From the NCBI GenBank assembly GCA_040758525.1, contig JBFLVQ010000322.1, forward strand, positions 1-10,396: DNA of 10,396 nucleotides, written 5' to 3'. The notes under the pieces were generated by a model, which saw only the letters and a program-made list of their open reading frames with translations, had not been told where the DNA came from and ran no database searches. Source of the stretch: JBFLVQ01 sp040758525. Its GTDB lineage: Bacteria > Acidobacteriota > Blastocatellia > Chloracidobacteriales > JADJPF01. A program made the translations under genes and the position numbers. Positions 6,961 to 10,396 of the stretch are shown in pieces. The first letter of the stretch is position 1. Every line of letters starts with the position of its first letter.

Positions 6961-7326
6961 TCATTCTCCTATATCGTCAGGGGTGTCTTGCTGCTCCTGA
7001 GCTTTTAGCTCATCAAGCACAGCATCAAGGCGCTGAAAGCTACCCTCCCAGAATTGACGGTAGCTTTCCAACCATCCAGTGGCCTGTGCAAGTGGCTTGG
7101 CCTCAAGCCGGCATGGCCGCCGCTGTCTATCACGGCCCCGCGAAATTAGCCCGGCTCGCTCCAACACCTTGAGATGCTTAGAGATCGCTGGTTGACTCAT
7201 TGCGAAAGGTTGGGCTAGTTCAGCCACTGATGCCTCACCTATCGCAAGCCGGGCTAGTATCGCCCGCCGTGTTGGATCGGCAAGTGCGGCAAATGTTGCA
7301 TCAAGTAGGTCCATATCTTTATTCAT
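6961..7326 (-). CDS. ArsR-family winged-helix repressor
   Basis: This 121-residue protein is a compact ArsR/SmtB-type winged helix. DATFAALADPTRRAILARLAIGEASVAELAQPF is the opening helix pair, MSQPAISKHLKVLERAGLISRGRDRQRRPCRLEAKPL is the recognition helix and wing (about residues 43-80), and WLESYRQFWEGSFQRLDAVLDELKAQ is the dimerisation helix. No Cys-x-Cys metal site is present: the only Cys, in RRPCRL, is in the wing. It therefore belongs to the non-metal group usually paired with AHSA1 proteins. The start at 7326 has no clear ribosome binding site. An ATG four codons later (7314) follows a weak AAAGA and is an alternative. Its promoter overlaps two operator-like inverted repeats, so it probably represses its own operon (arsR-AHSA1, perhaps DinB). 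Confidence 0.9.
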   Translation of the reverse strand: MNKDMDLLDATFAALADPTRRAILARLAIGEASVAELAQPFAMSQPAISKHLKVLERAGLISRGRDRQRRPCRLEAKPLAQATGWLESYRQFWEGSFQRLDAVLDELKAQEQQDTPDDIGE

Positions 7327-7343
7327 ATAACTTATTAGTTTTA
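7326..7343. promoter_or_regulatory. Secondary, degenerate ArsR operator
   Basis: TATAACT-TATT-AGTTTTA repeats the layout of the neighbouring perfect operator: the arms pair at six of seven positions and the four-base centre TATT is identical. Its centre is 16 bp from that of the main site, about one and a half helical turns, and it touches the arsR start codon. A second ArsR dimer could bind here. Confidence 0.5.
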
Positions 7344-7359
7344 TAACCTATTGGTTATA
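7342..7359. promoter_or_regulatory. Primary ArsR operator (perfect 7-4-7 inverted repeat)
   Basis: TATAACC-TATT-GGTTATA is a perfect inverted repeat, 16 bp upstream of the arsR start and overlapping the -10 box and expected transcription start. The size, symmetry and position match operators of ArsR-family autorepressors. Binding by this ArsR is inferred. Confidence 0.7.
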
Positions 7360-7385
7360 TACTATAAAACAGTCTGCTCTGTCAA
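7356..7385 (-). promoter_or_regulatory. Promoter of the arsR-AHSA1 operon
   Basis: On the - strand a perfect -35 box TTGACA (TGTCAA on the + strand, 7380-7385) is followed by 18 bases and TATATA (7356-7361) as a -10 box. Transcription would start near 7349, within the main operator, about 23 bases before the start codon. The -10 matches consensus at only four of six positions, and alternative alignments with a shorter spacer exist. Confidence 0.55.
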
Positions 7386-7571
7386 GCCTGGCAACGTTTA
7401 GGATCGGTCATACACAACATTGGTCTATTGATGGTAATTTTCGAAATAGGACGCACGTGAAAATGCCTGGGTAGGTTCAGGAATATAGTTAGCGCGAACT
7501 GGCGAGTATTTGTTGTTTAATTCTCAACGTGGAAAGCGAAGCGATCAATACAGTCATAATCAATACAGCAA
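7386..7571. other. Intergenic stretch without a recognisable gene
   Basis: Between the arsR promoter and the frameshifted small gene I see no credible coding sequence on either strand. It holds an imperfect palindrome AGTTAGCGCGAACT (7487-7500) and a short direct repeat (7544-7568). A 23-codon open stretch at 7403-7471 lacks a start. Confidence 0.5.
7544..7568. repeat. Short direct repeat, two copies with 15-bp period
   Basis: ATCAATACAG occurs at 7544-7553 and again at 7559-7568, five bases apart, just beyond the end of the broken small gene. Two copies of a 10-mer could be chance or replication slippage, or paired half-sites for a protein. Confidence 0.4.
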
Positions 7572-7716
7572 TTATGGTCTTATTAGTGCATCTTTCTCTA
7601 TCCAAGCGGTAATTTTAGCCAGTAAAGCCAGCGCTTCTGCCTTAGTTGTACCCTCTTTTAGCAACACTCTTACAGCAGGTCCACTGTGACTTTGTCGGTT
7701 TAAATTTAGTTGGCAT
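7572..7716 (-). pseudogene. Frameshifted 48-codon small gene
   Basis: The ATG at 7716 follows a good AGGAG (CTCCT on the + strand, 7726-7730) by nine bases and starts MPTKFKPTKS, but this frame soon ends. One frame over, from near the start to a TAA at 7572-7574, the strand reads NLNRQSHSGPAVRVLLKEG, then TTKAEALALLAKITAWIEKD and ALIRP. That looks like real protein: a basic N-terminus and an Ala/Leu-rich amphipathic helix. From ATG to stop is 145 bases, one more than a multiple of three, so a single extra base near the beginning explains the break. I do not recognise the family. It could be a dead gene, a sequencing error or, least likely, frameshift recoding. Confidence 0.55.
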
Positions 7717-7758
7717 TACCTTTTTCTCCTAATGCTAAAATCGATTTATAGTCAATAT

Positions 7759-8214
7759 CTAAGAATCAAGCGCGGTCGATCTTTTTCTCAACAGATTTAT
7801 CAGTAAGCCAACACTAATTGCAGCCGCGACAACATGCATAAGCATCAAGACGACAACTGCCAGCACACTGATGCCAGGAATGGTAAGCATAGCTAGATCT
7901 GGTAAGAAGGATATTAACAGCACCACAATCGCAATAATTCGAAATAGTCTGATGGGATGCTTGGCGAATTTGCTAACAATTGCAAAAACGATCACAGAGC
8001 CTGTGACGCCAACCGTAGTTAAAGTAATTACCGGTCCTGGATGGGCAAGTGGCGAGAAACGCAATGGAATATCAAGCAGCGATAAGGCAATAAATCGCAC
8101 TATGAGATTGGCAACAACTGCTGCGCTCACGGTCAGTGGACCTACCCAGAGCAGCCGACTCATTATTATTCGCTCAGTTTGAATATGGTTAGAGATTGTA
8201 GCTGTGTTTGACAT
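7759..8214 (-). CDS. DUF6069-family membrane protein
   Basis: This 151-residue protein has four predicted membrane helices: about 21-48, 61-84, 88-112 and 114-142. The phrase FSPLAHPGPVITLTTVGV between helices one and two, and RLFRIIAIVVLLISFLPDLAML in helix three, fit the DUF6069 family of small integral membrane proteins. The family has no known function. No charged catalytic residues stand out, and the C-terminus is short and basic (NLLRKRS). The ATG at 8214 follows AGGAGGAGTT, a strong ribosome binding site. A second in-frame ATG at residue 18 (MSRLLWVG) would give a start closer to the first helix but lacks such a site. It lies 115 bp behind the response regulator on the same strand, so it may be cotranscribed or be a target of that system. 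The hairpin in the gap suggests at least partial separation. Confidence 0.75.
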   Translation of the reverse strand: MSNTATISNHIQTERIIMSRLLWVGPLTVSAAVVANLIVRFIALSLLDIPLRFSPLAHPGPVITLTTVGVTGSVIVFAIVSKFAKHPIRLFRIIAIVVLLISFLPDLAMLTIPGISVLAVVVLMLMHVVAAAISVGLLINLLRKRSTALDS

Positions 8215-8298
8215 AACTCCTCCTGATAAAGCTTTTGATTCAGTGCTCGATAATAGCAGCGATGATCAGAAGAAGGATGTGCCAGAAGTCACTATGTC

Positions 8299-8321
8299 AG
8301 GTCATATTTTTATTATGACCT
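8299..8321. repeat. Inverted repeat between response regulator and DUF6069 genes
   Basis: AGGTCATA and TATGACCT are perfect 8-base arms around a seven-base AT loop, nine bases after the response-regulator stop on the - strand. It could be a weak terminator for the two-component operon, though no T-run follows, or an operator for the DUF6069 gene. Confidence 0.5.
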
Positions 8322-8329
8322 TACTTCGG

Positions 8330-8980
8330 TTAAATGAGTCCCAGCTCTTTGGCTTTAAGTGCAGCTTGAGTCCGATCGCGTACAGACAATTTGCCTAGGA
8401 TGTTGGTGATATGATTTTTCACCGTTCCCTCGGCAATAAAAAGTCGATCCGCGATCTCTCTATTGCTTGCTCCTGTTGCAATGATGTTGAGGATCTCGAA
8501 TTCTCGCTCTGAGAGAGGTTCAACAAGTGGTTGATGCCGTACAGTTACTCTTTCGGAAAGGCGAGTAAATTCTGCTACGACTCTGGCTGTCACTGAAGGT
8601 TGTAGGAAAGATTCGCCACGCACTGCTGCTCGGATTGCTTCGAACAGTTTTTCTGATGGTACGTCCTTCAAAAGATAGCCAACGGCACCGGCGCGAAGCC
8701 CATCGAAGATATATTCATCATAATCGAATGTGGTCAAGACAATCACTTTACATTCAGGCCGTTTTTCTCGTAACTGTCGAGTCGCTGCCACTCCATCTAA
8801 TACCGGCATCTGCAGATCCATCAATACAACATCTGGATTGAGAGTCATGGCAAGCTGTAATGCTATCTCACCATTGGCGGCCTCCCCCACTACTTCTAAA
8901 TCTTGCTGCATAGATATCAAGCCGCGCAGACCCTCACGAAACAGTGCTTGATCATCTGCTATGAGAATTCGGATCGTCAT
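8330..8980 (-). CDS. NarL/FixJ-family response regulator
   Basis: This 216-residue protein has a receiver domain (about 1-120) and a LuxR-type helix-turn-helix (about 150-216). In the receiver, Asp9/Asp10 (LIADDQ) bind Mg, Asp55 (VVLMDLQMP) is the phosphoacceptor, Thr83 (IVLTTFD) is the switch residue and Lys105 (YLLKDV) is the conserved Lys, so all key residues are present. The output domain reads LSEREFEILNIIATGASNRE, then IADRLFIAEGTVKNHITNIL, the expected NarL-type recognition helix. It should be a DNA-binding regulator activated by phosphorylation. Its ATG at 8980 shares a base with the kinase stop (TAATG on the - strand), which means translational coupling and assigns the kinase as its partner. 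The targets are unknown; the DUF6069 gene downstream is a candidate. Confidence 0.95.
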   Translation of the reverse strand: MTIRILIADDQALFREGLRGLISMQQDLEVVGEAANGEIALQLAMTLNPDVVLMDLQMPVLDGVAATRQLREKRPECKVIVLTTFDYDEYIFDGLRAGAVGYLLKDVPSEKLFEAIRAAVRGESFLQPSVTARVVAEFTRLSERVTVRHQPLVEPLSEREFEILNIIATGASNREIADRLFIAEGTVKNHITNILGKLSVRDRTQAALKAKELGLI

Positions 8981-10164
8981 TAGATAGGTATCTCCATTTC
9001 GAGGATAAATCCCTTTTGCTCGCCTTTGCCTGTCTGAACCGTGCCACCAAGCAGTTGCGCCCGCTCGCGTAGACCGAGCAACCCAAACCCTATATTGCTC
9101 TCGCTTATTCCCACCCCATCATCCTCTATTATCAATTGGACTTTTGATTGGCCATAGATGAGCTTTAGATAGATTGTCGAGGCTCCCGCATGTTTTTGGA
9201 CATTTGTCAGTCCTTCCTGAACTGTACGGTAGAGAGTCAGCTCAACTTGTGGTAAAAGCGGGCGTGGTGCTCCTGTTACTGCCACATCTACATAGATGCC
9301 AGTAGTTCTGCACTCATCTGCCAGTTCCTTTATAACTTCTAGTAAGCTGCGACTCTCCATAGGTGCGGCGCGTAGCGCAGTTACCGAACGGCGTACATCT
9401 GCCAGCGCATCCTTTGTAAGTGATTGTGCTTTCTGCAATGCATCCATAGCTCGTAATCGATCCCTCTCCATCACTATCTGCGCCATCTCTAGTTGTACAT
9501 TTATTACTGTGAGGTAATGGCCAATACTATCGTGTATCTCACGCGCTAGTCGATTGCGCTCTTTAGCGGTTGCCAACTCTTCAACCTGTACTGCGTATTC
9601 ACGCAATTGATGATTCGCTTTTCCCAGTTGTGCAGCGAGTGATTCTATCTCCGCGCGGGCCTTTTGTTCACTTACGGCAATATTCGTAAAAGCAGCTACA
9701 AAAATAACAAAAACTAGATAGACAGAACCGATCACAAGAGCAGGTGACGGGCCAGAGTGCCATAACACAGGCATTATCACAACCAGAACCAGAATACCGC
9801 AGACAAACATCATTAACCGACGAGGTAGTACGACAACACTCTGGCTGGCTAGTGGTAACATAATAATTGCAATAACAGGAATCTTGCTCAAATAGAGGGT
9901 TGTTGTTGCTAAGACTATCTGGATCGAAAAATATGTGCCAGCACCGAATAGCGAGCCTGTGCGTCTGCAACGCGCAAAGCCGTAAATTCCAATAATCAGA
10001 AAGCCCATGCTGGCAACTAACAGAACGATTAACCTAAACCAACTTGGCAGGGGCATAGAGTAACCGAAGAGAAAGATAGCAGAGAGATATGTGGCGACAA
10101 CAACCAGAAAGAAAGATAGATCGCCAGTTCGATTAGATCGACTGAATATGAGAGCCCTAGCCAT
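8980..10164 (-). CDS. NarL-type sensor histidine kinase with six membrane helices
   Basis: This 394-residue kinase begins with about six membrane helices (17-34, 43-64, 72-92, 95-113, 116-135, 141-161) joined by short loops and with no extracellular domain, as in DesK-like sensors that detect membrane state. A coiled coil (about 163-208) links to the HisKA_3 dimerisation domain, with the phosphoacceptor His211 in AKERNRLAREIHDSIGHYL. The HATPase domain has an N-box EGLTNVQKHAGA (317-328), G1 EDDGVG (347-352) and G2 GFGLLGLRER (359-368), so it should be active. The stimulus is unknown. The ATG at 10164 has only a weak AGAG site before it. An insertion sequence begins about 40 bp upstream, so the native promoter may be disrupted or displaced. 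The stop overlaps the response-regulator ATG. Confidence 0.93.
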   Translation of the reverse strand: MARALIFSRSNRTGDLSFFLVVVATYLSAIFLFGYSMPLPSWFRLIVLLVASMGFLIIGIYGFARCRRTGSLFGAGTYFSIQIVLATTTLYLSKIPVIAIIMLPLASQSVVVLPRRLMMFVCGILVLVVIMPVLWHSGPSPALVIGSVYLVFVIFVAAFTNIAVSEQKARAEIESLAAQLGKANHQLREYAVQVEELATAKERNRLAREIHDSIGHYLTVINVQLEMAQIVMERDRLRAMDALQKAQSLTKDALADVRRSVTALRAAPMESRSLLEVIKELADECRTTGIYVDVAVTGAPRPLLPQVELTLYRTVQEGLTNVQKHAGASTIYLKLIYGQSKVQLIIEDDGVGISESNIGFGLLGLRERAQLLGGTVQTGKGEQKGFILEMEIPI

Positions 10165-10203
10165 AATAGACTCTGATCTTACGCAAAGAGGATAAGTTAT
10201 AGT

Positions 10204-10261
10204 ATCATCAGGGTTTTCATAAAATTCTTATGCGAGAATAAAAAATGGAAACCCCGATGAT
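10204..10261 (+). promoter_or_regulatory. Hairpin covering the transposase start codons
   Basis: The 17-base arms 10204-10220 and 10245-10261 pair with 15 Watson-Crick matches, one G-U and one A-C mismatch. Inside the loop a second small stem, ATTCT (10224-10228) with AGAAT (10235-10239), can form. Both candidate ATG codons (10245 and 10257) lie in the 3' arm, so RNA read in from outside would hide them. IS10 and IS50 use such structures to limit transposase made from read-through transcripts. Confidence 0.65.
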
Positions 10262-10396
10262 TTTATACATGATAGCGTTGATTTATAGAAATACCAAAGC
10301 CTGTTGTGTGGCAATATCAGAGTGGTTTGAAGGCATCAGTCACGATCAGTTCAGTAGGCTATTAGCAGAGAGTCGCAGTTGGCCAACACTCCTATG
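10245..10396 (+). CDS. Transposase, N-terminal part (IS4/IS701-like), runs off the window
   Basis: Only the first 50 residues are present. They read METPMILYMIALIYRNTKAC, then CVAISEWFEGISHDQFSRLL and AESRSWPTLL. A hydrophobic N-terminal helix followed by the I-S-H-D-x-x-S-R-L-L motif is the usual beginning of DDE transposases of the IS4/IS701 superfamily; the catalytic domain would lie beyond base 10396. The start may be 10245, 10257 or the ATG at 10269, and none has a strong ribosome binding site. The frame is open to the end of the window. The hairpin over the first two ATG codons supports an insertion-sequence origin. The exact left end of the element cannot be placed; it lies between the kinase start at 10164 and about 10204. 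The family call is moderate because no catalytic residues are visible. Confidence 0.6.
   Translation, partial: METPMILYMIALIYRNTKACCVAISEWFEGISHDQFSRLLAESRSWPTLL

Noticed and set aside
6732..7172. Long + strand frame opposite AHSA1 and ArsR
   Set aside because: It is a complement of two strongly supported genes and reads as low-similarity, Pro/Gln-rich sequence.
7403..7474. 23-codon open stretch containing HWSIDGNFRNRTHVKMPG
   Set aside because: It looks somewhat protein-like but has no start codon or ribosome binding site and ends at once; too short to claim as a gene remnant.
8299..8321. Rho-independent terminator
   Set aside because: The stem is AT-rich and no T-run follows on either strand, so I report it only as an inverted repeat.
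9668..9970. - strand frame inside the kinase membrane domain, Cys-rich
   Set aside because: It is a shifted reading of the membrane helices of the kinase, and the Cys richness comes from the shift.
1..10396. tRNA, rRNA, CRISPR array, riboswitch or replication origin
   Set aside because: I saw no repeat-spacer pattern, tRNA-like fold or conserved RNA motif, and almost all of the window is coding.

Overview
The window looks like a chromosomal stretch of a bacterium of moderate GC (mid-40s percent by eye). The mix of genes suggests Acidobacteriota, perhaps a Blastocatellia-like lineage: a CHAT-domain fragment, a secreted DUF4198 protein, a DinB/AHSA1/ArsR cluster, a DUF6069 membrane protein and a six-helix DesK-like sensor kinase. 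This is an inference from gene style. There is no rRNA or other phylogenetic marker, and Chloroflexota such as Ktedonobacteria are a real alternative.

Left part (1-2600): a C-terminal CHAT-protease fragment on the + strand that lacks the catalytic Cys-containing block and is probably a pseudogene. Facing it is a leftward group: a GlxA-type DJ-1/PfpI-AraC regulator, a DUF4177 protein 20 bp behind it, then an exported DUF4198 protein. The regulator has no Shine-Dalgarno sequence and a plausible promoter ending right at its ATG, so its mRNA may be leaderless.

Middle (2600-5850): transcribed divergently from the regulator are an ABM-type monooxygenase and, 100 bp later, a hot-dog thioesterase. 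These are natural candidates for its targets. Two more + strand genes follow: a cytoplasmic-looking lipase/esterase-fold hydrolase with a helical N-terminal extension, and a multi-pass membrane protein with repeated D-I-H motifs.

Right-centre (5855-7720), - strand: an ArsR repressor, an AHSA1/SRPBCC protein translationally coupled to it, and a DinB protein. Upstream of arsR are a perfect TTGACA -35 box, a -10 region inside a perfect 7-4-7 inverted repeat, and a second, degenerate copy of that repeat on the start codon. This arrangement strongly suggests autorepression through two operators. A stretch of about 430 bp upstream of arsR holds this promoter, a short direct repeat and a 48-codon gene broken by a one-base frameshift.

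Right part (7759-10396): a DUF6069 membrane protein and a NarL-type two-component system (kinase and regulator overlapping as TAATG), all on the - strand. About 40 bp upstream of the kinase lies the left part of an insertion sequence. Its transposase start codon is buried in a large imperfect hairpin, as in IS10/IS50-type protection from read-through transcription. The transposase runs off the window.

I see no evidence of a new defence or mobile system. The most distinctive signals are regulatory: the tandem ArsR operator, the hairpin-masked transposase start and the candidate leaderless regulator.
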